From Actinomadura sp. 7K507 (GTDB taxonomy: Bacteria; Actinomycetota; Actinomycetes; Streptosporangiales; Streptosporangiaceae): a stretch of DNA of 45,472 nt. The stretch is taken from positions 1-45,472 of the forward strand of contig NZ_SMKK01000047.1 of assembly GCF_004348425.1 (NCBI RefSeq). Direction: 5' to 3'. Below are positions 26,654-35,412 of the stretch, in pieces. The translations under genes were made by a program, and so were the position numbers. A model generated the notes under the pieces. The model saw only the letters and a program-made list of their open reading frames with translations, was not told where the DNA came from and made no database searches. Position 1 is the stretch's first letter, and each line of letters begins with the position of its first letter.

Positions 26654-29185
26654 ATGGCCAGGGGGCACCTCCGCATCTACCTGGGCGCCGCCCCAGGCGT
26701 GGGGAAGACCTACGCCATGCTCGCCGAGGGGCGGCGGCGGTCGGAACGCGGCACCGACGTGGTCGTCGGCTTCGTCGAGACGCACGACCGCGCACGCACC
26801 GCCGCGCTCCTGGACCGCATGGAGGTCCTCCCGCGCGTGAGCACGACACACCGGGGCACGGAGTTCACCGAACTCGACGTGGACGCCGTCCTCCGCCGCG
26901 CCCCGGACGTGGTGCTGATCGACGAGCTGGCCCACACCAACGTCCCGGGAAGCCGGCACGGCAAGCGCTGGCGGGACGTCGAGGAGATCCTCGACGCCGG
27001 GATCGGCGTCATCTCCACGGTGAACATCCAGCATCTGGAGTCGGTCAACGACGTCGTGGAGAAGATCACCGGCGTGCCGCAGCGGGAGACCGTCCCGGAC
27101 GAGGTGGTCCGCGCCGCCGGGCAGGTCGAGCTGGTCGACATGGCGCCGGAGGCGCTGCGCCGCCGGATGGCGCACGGCAACATCTACTCGCCCGAGCGGG
27201 TCGACGCCGCCCTGTCCAACTACTTCCGCGTCGGCAACCTGACGGCGCTGCGCGAGCTGGCGCTGCTGTGGCTCGCCGGCAAGGTCGACGAGCAGCTCGA
27301 CCGGTACCGCGCCGACCACGGGATCGGCGGCACCTGGGAGGCGCGCGAACGGATCGTCGTGGCGCTCACCGGCGGCCCGGAGGGCGAGACGCTGCTGCGC
27401 CGCGCCACCCGGATCGCCGACCGCTCCAAGGGCGCCGACCTGCTCGCCGTCCATGTGACCCGCGGCGACGCGCTGCGCGGGACGCGGCCCCGCGACCTGG
27501 TGCGGCAGCGGGAGATCGTCGAAGGGCTGGGCGGCACGTTCCACCAGGTCGTCGGCGAGGACATCCCGCGCGCCCTGCTGGACTTCGCGGGTGCCGTGAA
27601 CGCGACGCAGCTGGTCCTCGGGGCGTCCCGGCGGGGCCGGTCCGCGCAGCTGCTGCGGCCGGGGATCGGGGTGACGACGACCGCCCTGTCCGGCACGATC
27701 GACGTCCACATGGTCACCCACGACCAGGCCCGGCGCGGCGCCGGCCGCCCGGTGCCCGACCAGGGGCTGCCGGCGCGCCGCCGCGCCGCCGGGTTCCTGC
27801 TCGCCGCCTGCGGGCTGCCGCTGCTGACGTTCGTGCTGACGCAGGCGCGCCCGCCCATGTCCCTGCCCGCCGACATCCTGTTCTTCCTGGCGGCCGTCGT
27901 CGGGATCGCGCTGGTCGGCGGCATGTGGCCCGCCCTGTTCGCCGCGCTCGCCGGGTTCCTGCTGCTCGACTGGTTCTTCACCCCGCCGCTGTACGAGTTC
28001 ACCATCGCCGGGCAGGAGAACATCATCGCGCTCGCGGTGTTCGTGCTGGTCGGCATCGGAGTCAGCCTGGTGGTGGACCGTGCCGCGCGGCGATCGCGGG
28101 AGGCGGCCAAGCTCGGCGCCGAGGCGGCGCTGCTGTCCGCCCTCGCCGGCAACGTCCTGCGGGGCGAGCACGCGCTGGACACGCTGCTCGGGCGGCTGCG
28201 CGAGACGTTCGGGCTGACGTCGGTGACGCTGCTGGAACGTCCCGCCCCGGCCACGCCCGGCAGCCGTGACGACCCCGCCGACTGGCGCATCGTCGCGACC
28301 GTCGGCGGCCGTCCCTGCACCTCGCCCGGCGAGGGCGACACCGAGATCCCGGCCGGCGACGGCCTCACCCTGGCGATCCGGGGCCGTCCGCTCCCGGCGG
28401 GCGACCGGCGCGTGCTGGAGGCGTTCGCCGGCCAGGCCGCCGCGGCGCTGCGCAGGCAGCGGCTGGAGGCGGAGGCGGAGCGGGCCCGGCCGCTGGAGGC
28501 GGCCGACCGGATGCGCACCGCGCTCCTCAACGCGGTCAGCCACGACCTGCGCACGCCGCTGGCCTCGGCGAAGGCCGCCGTGGACAGCCTCGGCACCACC
28601 TCGGTCGACTGGACGCCGGACGAGCGCGCCGAGCTGCTCGACACCGCCCGCGAGTCCCTTGACCGCCTCGACCGGCTGGTCGCCAACCTGCTCGACATGA
28701 GCCGCCTCCAGGCCGGTGTCATCGGCGTCGCCGCACAGCCGCTGGCACTGGACGAGATCATGCCGCTCGCCCTGGACGACGCCGGCCCCGGCGACGTCAC
28801 CGTCCGGCTCGACGCGGATCTGCCGGAGGTGACCGCCGACCCGGCGCTGCTGGAACGCGTCCTGGTCAACCTGGTCGCCAACGCGCTGCGCCACAGCTCG
28901 CCCGGCGAACCCGTCCTGGTGACCGCCGGGGCCATCCACGACCGGGTCGAGCTGCGGATCGCCGACCGCGGGCCCGGTGTCCCGCCCGGCGAGCGCGAGC
29001 GGATCTTCCTGCCGTTCCAGCGGCTCGACGACCGCGACAACCACACCGGGGTCGGGCTCGGTCTGGCGCTGGCCCGCGGGCTGACCGAGGCGATGGGCGG
29101 CGAGCTCGTCGCCGAGGACACCCCGGGCGGCGGCCTCACGATGATCGTCGCACTGCCCGTCCACCGGAGGGACCCGGCGCCATGA
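26654..29185 (+). CDS. kdpD: KdpD, K+-responsive sensor histidine kinase
   Basis: An 843-aa sensor. In order: KdpD N-terminal ATP-binding domain with Walker A LGAAPGVGKT (residues about 10-19) and VLIDELAHTNVPGSRHGKRW; a universal-stress-like domain (about 230-350), which in other bacteria can bind c-di-AMP; four membrane helices of the DUF4118 region (about 375-475); a GAF domain; HisKA with the phosphorylated His in NAVSHDLRTPLASAKA; and an HATPase domain with LVNLVANALRHSSPGEP, DRGPGVPPGER and GVGLGLALARGL. It overlaps kdpE by four bases. Confidence 0.95.
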   Translation: MARGHLRIYLGAAPGVGKTYAMLAEGRRRSERGTDVVVGFVETHDRARTAALLDRMEVLPRVSTTHRGTEFTELDVDAVLRRAPDVVLIDELAHTNVPGSRHGKRWRDVEEILDAGIGVISTVNIQHLESVNDVVEKITGVPQRETVPDEVVRAAGQVELVDMAPEALRRRMAHGNIYSPERVDAALSNYFRVGNLTALRELALLWLAGKVDEQLDRYRADHGIGGTWEARERIVVALTGGPEGETLLRRATRIADRSKGADLLAVHVTRGDALRGTRPRDLVRQREIVEGLGGTFHQVVGEDIPRALLDFAGAVNATQLVLGASRRGRSAQLLRPGIGVTTTALSGTIDVHMVTHDQARRGAGRPVPDQGLPARRRAAGFLLAACGLPLLTFVLTQARPPMSLPADILFFLAAVVGIALVGGMWPALFAALAGFLLLDWFFTPPLYEFTIAGQENIIALAVFVLVGIGVSLVVDRAARRSREAAKLGAEAALLSALAGNVLRGEHALDTLLGRLRETFGLTSVTLLERPAPATPGSRDDPADWRIVATVGGRPCTSPGEGDTEIPAGDGLTLAIRGRPLPAGDRRVLEAFAGQAAAALRRQRLEAEAERARPLEAADRMRTALLNAVSHDLRTPLASAKAAVDSLGTTSVDWTPDERAELLDTARESLDRLDRLVANLLDMSRLQAGVIGVAAQPLALDEIMPLALDDAGPGDVTVRLDADLPEVTADPALLERVLVNLVANALRHSSPGEPVLVTAGAIHDRVELRIADRGPGVPPGERERIFLPFQRLDDRDNHTGVGLGLALARGLTEAMGGELVAEDTPGGGLTMIVALPVHRRDPAP

Positions 29186-29847
29186 CGCGTGTCCTCGTCG
29201 TCGACGACGACCCGCAGCTGCTGCGCGCCCTGCGGATCAACCTGCGCGCCCGCGACTACGACGTGGAGGTCGCCGCCGACGGCACCACGGCGCTCCGCCG
29301 GGCCGGCGACTCGCCGCCCGACCTGGTCGTCCTGGACCTCGGCCTGCCCGACATCCCCGGCGTCGACGTCATCCACGGCCTCCGGGGCTGGACGCGGGTA
29401 CCGATCATCGTCCTGTCCGGCCGGACGGGCGGCCAGGACAAGGTGGAGGCGCTGGAGGCGGGCGCCGACGACTACGTCACCAAGCCGTTCGACATCCAGG
29501 AGCTCGTCGCCCGCATCCGCGCGGTGACCCGCCGCGTCTCGGTGGCCGGCGAGGTCGCGCGGGTGGACGTCGGCGGCCGCACCGTCGACCTGGCCGGCAA
29601 GACGGTGTCCGGCGGCGTGCACCTGACCCCCACCGAGTGGCACCTGCTGGAGATCCTGCTCCGCAACCCCGGCAAGCTCATCAGCCAGCGGCAGCTCCTC
29701 ACCACGGTGTGGGGCCCCGCCTACCAGCGTGAGACCCACTACCTGCGCCAGTACATGGCCCAGCTCCGCCGCAAGCTTGAAACCGACCCCGCGCACCCCC
29801 GGCACCTGGTGACCGAACCCGGGATGGGTTACCGCTTCCAGCCGTGA
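29182..29847 (+). CDS. kdpE: KdpE response regulator
   Basis: A 221-aa OmpR-type regulator. The receiver has VLVVDDDPQLLRALRINLRA, phosphoacceptor Asp52 in LVVLDLGLPDIPG, the conserved Thr/Ser in IIVLSGR and Lys in DDYVTKPFDIQEL. The winged-helix domain contains LTPTEWHLLEILLRNPGKLI and ends GMGYRFQP. It should activate the kdp operon when K+ is limiting; the direct repeat at 21707-21758 is a likely target. Confidence 0.95.
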   Translation: MTRVLVVDDDPQLLRALRINLRARDYDVEVAADGTTALRRAGDSPPDLVVLDLGLPDIPGVDVIHGLRGWTRVPIIVLSGRTGGQDKVEALEAGADDYVTKPFDIQELVARIRAVTRRVSVAGEVARVDVGGRTVDLAGKTVSGGVHLTPTEWHLLEILLRNPGKLISQRQLLTTVWGPAYQRETHYLRQYMAQLRRKLETDPAHPRHLVTEPGMGYRFQP

Positions 29848-29906
29848 ACCTGCGCTTCCATGTCTGTTCTCCGGACGGAGGGAAGGAGTCGTCCTGGAGG
29901 TGGAGC

Positions 29907-30974
29907 GTGAACGGAAACACGAAGGTCAAGGCGTGCGCGGCGGCGATGGGGCTGTTCCTGGCCGCCGGATGCAGCGGTGGCGGCGAGGACGCCGAGCGGA
30001 CGGGGGCGGGCGCGCAGACTCCGGTACCCGCGACGGGGGCCGCGGCGCAGGTGCAGCAGCAGTTCGAGCAGGTCGTCGACGCGGTGCTGCCCTCGGTGGT
30101 GAAGATCGAGACGAACCAGGGCGAGGGGTCGGGGGTCGTCTACGACGGCCAGGGCCACATCGTCACCAACGCGCACGTGGTCGCCGGGGCCCGGCAGATC
30201 CGGGTCACGGCGGCCAGCGGCGGCTCGGCGCTCGACGCGGACCTCGTCGGCGCCTTCACACCCGATGACCTGGCCGTGGTCAAGGTGGACGGCGGGTCGC
30301 TGAAACCCGCCGCGTGGGGCGACTCCAGCAAGGCCGAGGTCGGGCAGATGGTCATGGCCATGGGCAACCCGCTGGGTCTGGCCGGCAGCGTGACCAACGG
30401 CATCGTGTCCGCGCTGCACCGGACGGTGTCGACGCAGGGAGAGGGCGACTCCCAGGGTTCGACGATCGCCGACGCGATCCAGACGAGCGCGCCGATCAAT
30501 CCGGGCAACAGCGGCGGCGCCCTGGTCACGCTGGACGGGAAGGTCATCGGCGTCCCGACCGCCGCGGCCTCGGACCCGGGGGCCGGAGGCGCGGCGCCCG
30601 GGATCGGGTTCGCGACGCCGAGCAACACGGTCAAGCGGATCGTCCCGCAGCTCGTGCGGACGGGGGAGGTCTCCGACTCCGGGCGGGCGGCGCTCGGTGT
30701 GGTGGCGCGCACGATCGTCGACCCGCAGAGCGGGCAGCGGTCCGCGGTCGCCGTCGTGGAGGTCACCGAGGGCGGCGGCGCGGACAAGGCGGGCATCGAG
30801 GCGGGCGACCTGATCCTGTCGGTGAACGGCACCGCGACACCCGACCAGACGGCGCTGTCCTCGGTGCTCGCGAACATGAAGCCCGGCGACGTCGTGACGG
30901 TCGAGGTCCAGAAGCCCGGCGGCTCGAAGGAGCAGGTCAAGGTGACGCTCGGCCAGCTTCCGGGAGACAATTGA
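29907..30974 (+). CDS. HtrA-type serine protease, lipoprotein, with PDZ domain
   Basis: A 355-aa protease. GTG 29907 is chosen because GGAGG lies upstream at 29896-29900 and the product then begins with a lipoprotein signal ending in the lipobox LAAGC (Cys near residue 22). An earlier in-frame GTG overlapping the kdpE stop would add 21 non-signal residues. The trypsin-like domain has the triad His in IVTNAHVV, Asp in TPDDLAVVKV and Ser in INPGNSGGALV. A PDZ domain follows (GADKAGIEAGDLILSVNGTA). Such proteases degrade or refold misfolded envelope proteins. It lies 59 bases after kdpE on the same strand and may be co-transcribed, perhaps linking envelope stress to K+ limitation. Confidence 0.88.
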   Translation: MNGNTKVKACAAAMGLFLAAGCSGGGEDAERTGAGAQTPVPATGAAAQVQQQFEQVVDAVLPSVVKIETNQGEGSGVVYDGQGHIVTNAHVVAGARQIRVTAASGGSALDADLVGAFTPDDLAVVKVDGGSLKPAAWGDSSKAEVGQMVMAMGNPLGLAGSVTNGIVSALHRTVSTQGEGDSQGSTIADAIQTSAPINPGNSGGALVTLDGKVIGVPTAAASDPGAGGAAPGIGFATPSNTVKRIVPQLVRTGEVSDSGRAALGVVARTIVDPQSGQRSAVAVVEVTEGGGADKAGIEAGDLILSVNGTATPDQTALSSVLANMKPGDVVTVEVQKPGGSKEQVKVTLGQLPGDN

Positions 30975-31005
30975 CCCTGTGTCGGGGCGCCGCCTGTCCA
31001 GGTAG

Positions 31006-31040
31006 TGTACGTCTGTACAGTCTGCTGGACACGGGTACAG
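31006..31040. promoter_or_regulatory. GTAC-core repeats upstream of TetR gene
   Basis: TGTAC (31006-31010) and GTACA (31015-31019) form a dyad with a 4-base centre. CTGTACAG at 31013-31020 is itself a palindrome, and a further GGTACAG lies at 31034-31040. They lie 10-44 bases before the TetR start, a usual position for autorepression. Confidence 0.4.
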
Positions 31041-31049
31041 GCGGTGATC

Positions 31050-31718
31050 ATGTCAGGACCTGAGGGGCCCGAAGACCTGACCGGCCGCGCCCGGATCAGG
31101 GACGCGGCACTGCTGCAGTTCGCCGAACACGGGGTGAAGGGCGCGACGATCCGCGGCATCGCGAAGGCCGCGGGTGTCTCGCCCGCCCTGGTCCAGCACC
31201 ACTACGGGACCAAGGCGGCGCTGCGCCGGGCCTGCGACGAGTACGTGATCGAGACCATCCGCGAGGTCAAGCAGGAGGCGCTCGGCGGGGGAATGGCCAA
31301 CCCGGGGTTCATGACGATCGCCATGGGGACGGCCCTGCCCATCCAGCGCTACCTGGCTCGGGCCATGTCCGACGGCTCCGAGGCCGCGAACATGCTGTTC
31401 GACGAGGCGGTGGAGTTCAGCGAGGAGATCCTGAGCCGCGGCGGGCCCGGGGTGTACGAGCCGCGGACCGACGATCCGCACGCGTACGCGGCCGTCATGA
31501 CCGCGATGAACGTCGGTCTGATGCTCCTCAACGGACACCTGTCACGCGCGTTGGGCGCCAACGTCCTGCTGAGCGAGGGGTATCCCCGGATGGCTCTGGC
31601 GATGCTGGACATCTACGACGACAGGATCATGACGCCCGAGCTCATCGAGCAGGCGCGCACCGCCCTGAAGTCCATGATCGCCGAGAGTTCGCAGCCCCCT
31701 CGGGAAGAGGACCGGTGA
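31050..31718 (+). CDS. TetR-family regulator
   Basis: A 222-aa regulator. The DNA-binding domain is RARIRDAALLQFAEHGVKGA followed by TIRGIAKAAGVSPALVQHHY and GTKAALRRACDEYV. The C-terminal ligand domain is not assignable. ATG 31050 is used because the longer frame would run through the putative operator. The neighbours are the protease and a LOG gene, both on the same strand, so the controlled genes are unclear; autoregulation is likely. Confidence 0.88.
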   Translation: MSGPEGPEDLTGRARIRDAALLQFAEHGVKGATIRGIAKAAGVSPALVQHHYGTKAALRRACDEYVIETIREVKQEALGGGMANPGFMTIAMGTALPIQRYLARAMSDGSEAANMLFDEAVEFSEEILSRGGPGVYEPRTDDPHAYAAVMTAMNVGLMLLNGHLSRALGANVLLSEGYPRMALAMLDIYDDRIMTPELIEQARTALKSMIAESSQPPREEDR

Positions 31719-31798
31719 CCGCGGCGCTCGCCGGCCGCCGGGACGGCGGTGCAGGGCATGCCGTTCGCCGGGTCGCGCCTCGCCACGGGCCGACCCGT

Positions 31799-31804
31799 TA
31801 GATT
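31799..31804 (+). promoter_or_regulatory. -10 element of leaderless LOG gene
   Basis: TAGATT ends 6 bases before GTG 31811, with no ribosome binding site between, which fits a leaderless message. Confidence 0.45.
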
Positions 31805-31810
31805 GGCCTG

Positions 31811-32413
31811 GTGACCTCCACGACGCCCCTTGCCGTCTGCGTGTTCTGCTCCTCCAGCGGCAGGATCGACCGCCGCTACGTCGATCTCGCCACCGAGGTC
31901 GGCGCCGAGCTGGCGAGACGCGGCCACAGCCTGGTCAGCGGCGGTGCCCAGGTGTCGTGCATGGGCGCCGTCGCACGCGCCGCGCGGGCGGGCGGCGCCC
32001 GCAGCGTCGGGGTGATCCCCGAGGGGCTGGTCAGCGTCGAGATCTCCGACGAGGACAACGACGAGCTGATCGTCACCCACGACATGCGGGCCCGCAAGGG
32101 CGAGATGGACCGCCGCAGCGACGCGTTCCTCATCCTGCCCGGCGGCATCGGCACGCTGGAGGAACTGTTCGAGGTGTGGACGGCCCGGGTCCTCGCCATG
32201 CACGAGAAGCCCGTCGTCATCCTCGACCCGACCGGCGTGTACGACCCGCTGCGCGAGCTGATGGAGGGACTCACCGAGCAGGGCTTCGCCCGGCACCGCA
32301 TCTGGGACGCGATCGGCTGGACGTCGAACGTCCCCGAGGCGTTCGACCTCCTGGAGCGCTCGCAGCCCCGCATCGAGTTCTCTGCGGGGGACTACGCGGA
32401 GACCCAGCTCTGA
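31811..32413 (+). CDS. Second LOG-family protein (TIGR00730)
   Basis: A 200-aa LOG-type nucleotide hydrolase. It starts VCVFCSSSGRIDRRYVDLA and has VSGGAQVSCMGAVARAARAG and the catalytic motif LILPGGIGTLEELFEVWT. Length is typical for phosphoribohydrolases acting on cytokinin ribotides. The first motif has GGAQVSCMG where the family usually has GGGxxGxMG, a subgroup difference. It is the second such gene in the window (see 20353). Its stop lies 22 bases from the convergent ThDP enzyme gene. Confidence 0.88.
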   Translation: MTSTTPLAVCVFCSSSGRIDRRYVDLATEVGAELARRGHSLVSGGAQVSCMGAVARAARAGGARSVGVIPEGLVSVEISDEDNDELIVTHDMRARKGEMDRRSDAFLILPGGIGTLEELFEVWTARVLAMHEKPVVILDPTGVYDPLRELMEGLTEQGFARHRIWDAIGWTSNVPEAFDLLERSQPRIEFSAGDYAETQL

Positions 32414-32439
32414 CCCTGCCGCGGGCAGGTGCCGGTCAG
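32410..32439. terminator. Bidirectional hairpin between convergent genes
   Basis: CTGACC (32410-32415) pairs with GGTCAG (32434-32439), and inside it CTGCC (32416-32420) pairs with GGCAG (32424-32428). The structure spans both stop codons. Confidence 0.45.
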
Positions 32440-34236
32440 TGCTTGCGGCCGGGCATGTTCTCGTACATCTCGGTGAGCTTCTGCCGGAAGCCGCGCGCCG
32501 CGATGCCCATCTTCTGCGGGTCCTGGACCCCGGCCTTGATGGTCTTCTTGGCCTGGTCCTTCATGATGTGCGGCGGGATCGGGGCGATCTCGCTGTCGAC
32601 GACGAACTCCAGCACCACGGGGCGGTCGCCGGCCAGGGCCTCCTCCCAGGCGCTGGTGACGTTCTCCGGCTCGTCGCAGTAGATGCCCTTCAGCCCGCAC
32701 AGCTCCGCGTACTTGGAGTACGGGAAGTCGGGGAGGGACTGCGAGCCCTCGAACTTGGGGTCGCCGCCCATCGCGCGCTGCTCCCAGGTGACCTGGTTGA
32801 GGTCCTGGTTGTTGAACACGGCGAAGATCAGCGGCGGGGAGCCGCCCATCCGGTCGGCGTACCGCTTGACCGTGAGCATCTCGTTCATGCCGTTCATCTG
32901 GAATGCGCCGTCGCCGACGAAGCAGATCACCGGACGGTCCGGGTAGGCGAACCGGGCGGCGATCGCGTACGGGACGCCCGGCCCCATCGTGGCGAGGGTC
33001 CCCGACAGCGACGCCTTCATCCCGTCGCGGAGCTTGATGTGGCGGGCCCACCAGTTGGTCGCCGAGCCGGAGTCGGCGGTGAGGATCGACCCGTCCGGCA
33101 GCAGCGGGGACAGCTCGTGCGCCACGGCCTGCGGGTTGATCTTCCCGCCGAAGCTCTGCCCGGCCCGCTTCTCCAAGACGGTGTTCCAGGAGCGGACGTC
33201 CTCCTCGATCCTCCCGCCAGGACCGGTCCTCCTTGCGGCGCAGGAGCGGGATCAGCTCCTTGAGCGTCTCCTTGGCGTCGCCGACGACATGGGCGTCCAT
33301 CGGGTACCGGATGCCGATCATGCGGCCGTCGATGTCGATCTCGACGCCGCGGCAGCTGCCCTCGTCCGGCAGCCACTCGGCGTAGGGGAAGCTGGAGCCG
33401 ATCATGAACAGGGTGTCGCAGTTCATGATCATCTCATCGCTGGCCTTGGAGCCGAGCAGGCCGATCGGCCCGGTCACGAACGGCAGGTCGTCGGGGACGA
33501 CCTGGCGTCCGAGCAGCGCCTTGGCGATGCCGGCGCCGAGCAGCTCGGCCGCCTCGATGACCTCGGCCTGCGCGTTCGCGGCGCCCTGGCCGACCAGCAT
33601 CGCCACCTTCTCGCCCTCGTTGAGGATGCGGGCGGCCTTGCGCAGCTCCTCGGTGTCCGGCAGCACGCGCGGCCGGCTCCACCCGACACTGGAGTACACC
33701 GAGCCGTGCTCCTTCGGCGGCGAGGGCATCGCCTCCGACTCCTGGACGTCCTCGGGAATGATGATCGTCGCGACGCTCCGCGTGGTCAGCGCCGTCTTGA
33801 AGGCGCGGTCGATCACGTGCCGCATCTGCCCGGGGTGCATGACGATCTGGCAGAACTCGGAAACGTCGGAGAACAGGTTCTCCAGGTTCACTTCCTGCTG
33901 GTAGTGCGTGCCCTGCGCGAGGCGCTTCTGCTGCCCGACGATCGCGACGACGGGCTGGTGGTCGAGCTTGGCGTCGTAGAGGCCGTTCAGCAGGTGGATC
34001 GCGCCCGGCCCGGACGTCGCCGCACAGCAGCCGACCTCGCCGGTGAACTTGGCGTGCCCGCAGGCCATGAACGCGGACATCTCCTCATGCCGGGACTGGA
34101 TGAACTCCGGTTTCCCGTCGGCCCGGTCGAAGGCGCCCAGCAGCCCGTTGATGCCGTCACCCGGATACCCGAAGACCCGCTCGACGCCCCATTCGGTCAG
34201 CCGCTGGAGCACATAGTCGGACACTTCCTGCGCCAT
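32436..34236 (-). pseudogene. Thiamine-diphosphate enzyme (pyruvate oxidase/acetolactate synthase-like), frameshifted
   Basis: ATG 34236 has AGGAGA six bases upstream. The first frame gives the N-terminal ThDP pyrimidine domain with the catalytic Glu in FIQSRHEEMSAFMACGHAKF, and the central domain (VAMLVGQGAANAQAEVIEAA). After RRKEDRSWRE the frame breaks: base 33210 is left over. The other frame continues as IEEDVRSWNTVLEKRAG through SLSGTLATMGPGVPYAIAAR and the ThDP motif VGDGAFQMNG...FNNQDLNQVTW to a stop at 32436. Repaired, it is about 600 aa, the normal size. The family is PoxB-like; whether it oxidises pyruvate or makes another product is not certain. The domains are intact on both sides, so a sequencing error or very recent mutation is likely. 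Confidence 0.85.
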
Positions 34237-34389
34237 TTGGTGTCTCCTCTTATGTGATGTCGTCCCGCCCGCCATCTCGTCCCCACGGCAGCGCTGGATC
34301 CGGCACAGACACCCACTGCCCGTGACGAAGGCTCTGTAACGCCGCGGCCCGGCCGCGCGTCCCTCCCGGGTGTGGCCTGGTGATCCTCG

Positions 34390-34429
34390 GATAACGTCGG
34401 CTGTGCGGGGCCGTGAACCCCAGCCGACG
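34390..34429 (+). promoter_or_regulatory. Possible promoter and 5' leader hairpin
   Basis: GATAAC (34390-34395) is a possible -10. CGTCGGCT (34395-34402) pairs with AGCCGACG (34422-34429), with a second GCCGACG at 34438-34444 able to compete. Regulation is speculative. Confidence 0.3.
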
Positions 34430-34454
34430 CCCGCACGGCCGACGAAGGAGACGA

Positions 34455-35345
34455 ATGAACGCCGACGTGCCCGACTCGCGCGAACTGGCCGGAATCGCGG
34501 AACTCGCCGCGCGCACGACCGGCGACCGGCTGCGGACGGCGTTCCGCTCCCGTCCCAAGGTCGACGTCAAGGTGGACTTCCACGACCCGGTCACCGAGCA
34601 CGACCGCGCTGCGGAGGAGACCATCCGGGAGGTGCTCGCCGAGCAGACCCCCGGCAGCGTCGTCGTGGGGGAGGAGGGCGGCGTGCAGGGCGGCGGTGGT
34701 CACGGGCCCGGTGGTCACGGACAGGGCCGGGGCGGGAGCGTCCGCTGGTATGTGGATCCGATCGACGGGACGGCCAACTTCGCCGTCGGACTGCCGTTCT
34801 TCTGCACCTCCATCGCGGCCGTCGCGGACGGCGAGCTGGTGGCGGGCGTGGTGTACGACCCGATCCGCGACGACATGTTCACCGCGTCCCTGGACGGCGC
34901 GACCTGCAACGGCGAGCCGATCCGCAGCGAGGGCGCGGCGGGCGACCGGACCGCCGTGCTCGCCGCCTCCTACCCGAGCGCACGCGACCTGGCCGCCGGC
35001 GACCGGGAGGAGACGCTGCGGCGCTACGGCCTGCTCGTCGACGCGTTCGCCACCCTGCGCAGGCCCGGCAGCGCCGCGCTCACCCTCGCGCACGTCGCCG
35101 CGGGCTGGACGGACGTCGCCTACGACTCGTCCATCAACGCCTACGACATCGCGGCGGGGCTGCTGCTGGTCCGGCAGGCGGGCGGGACGTACCTGCCGCT
35201 CGGCGGGAAGCCCGGCGGGGACGACTGGGACGCCCCCGGCTACCTCGCGTGCGTCGGCGGATTCGACCTCGCCGGCTCCGCCATCGCGGAGGTCGCCGAC
35301 CTCACGGCACAAGATTGTCCTGGGGTTTTCCCGCCCGTACCATGA
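34455..35345 (+). CDS. Inositol-monophosphatase-family phosphatase
   Basis: A 296-aa Mg2+-dependent phosphatase. The metal-binding motifs are present: VTEHDRAAEETI, VVGEEGG, RWYVDPIDGTANFAVGLPFF and YDSSINAYDIAAGLLLV (WDxAAG is YDIAAG here). Substrates in the family include inositol-1-phosphate, histidinol-phosphate, fructose-1,6-bisphosphate and PAP, and the sequence does not decide. GAAGGAG lies four bases before ATG 34455. Between GEEGG and the DPIDG motif is an inserted Gly/His-rich loop of about 20 residues (GGGGHGPGGHGQGRGG), unusual for this enzyme and echoed in the next gene. Confidence 0.88.
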   Translation: MNADVPDSRELAGIAELAARTTGDRLRTAFRSRPKVDVKVDFHDPVTEHDRAAEETIREVLAEQTPGSVVVGEEGGVQGGGGHGPGGHGQGRGGSVRWYVDPIDGTANFAVGLPFFCTSIAAVADGELVAGVVYDPIRDDMFTASLDGATCNGEPIRSEGAAGDRTAVLAASYPSARDLAAGDREETLRRYGLLVDAFATLRRPGSAALTLAHVAAGWTDVAYDSSINAYDIAAGLLLVRQAGGTYLPLGGKPGGDDWDAPGYLACVGGFDLAGSAIAEVADLTAQDCPGVFPPVP

Positions 35346-35412
35346 TCGTTTACCCCTGGTTCAGGGCCGGCGACCAGGCTCCCGCGTGATCCCCTCACGT
35401 GAAGGAGTGCCC

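Noticed and set aside
30971..31006. TTGACC as -35 of the TetR promoter
   Set aside because: The only candidate -10 (TAGTGT) is about 26 bases away, well beyond usable spacing.
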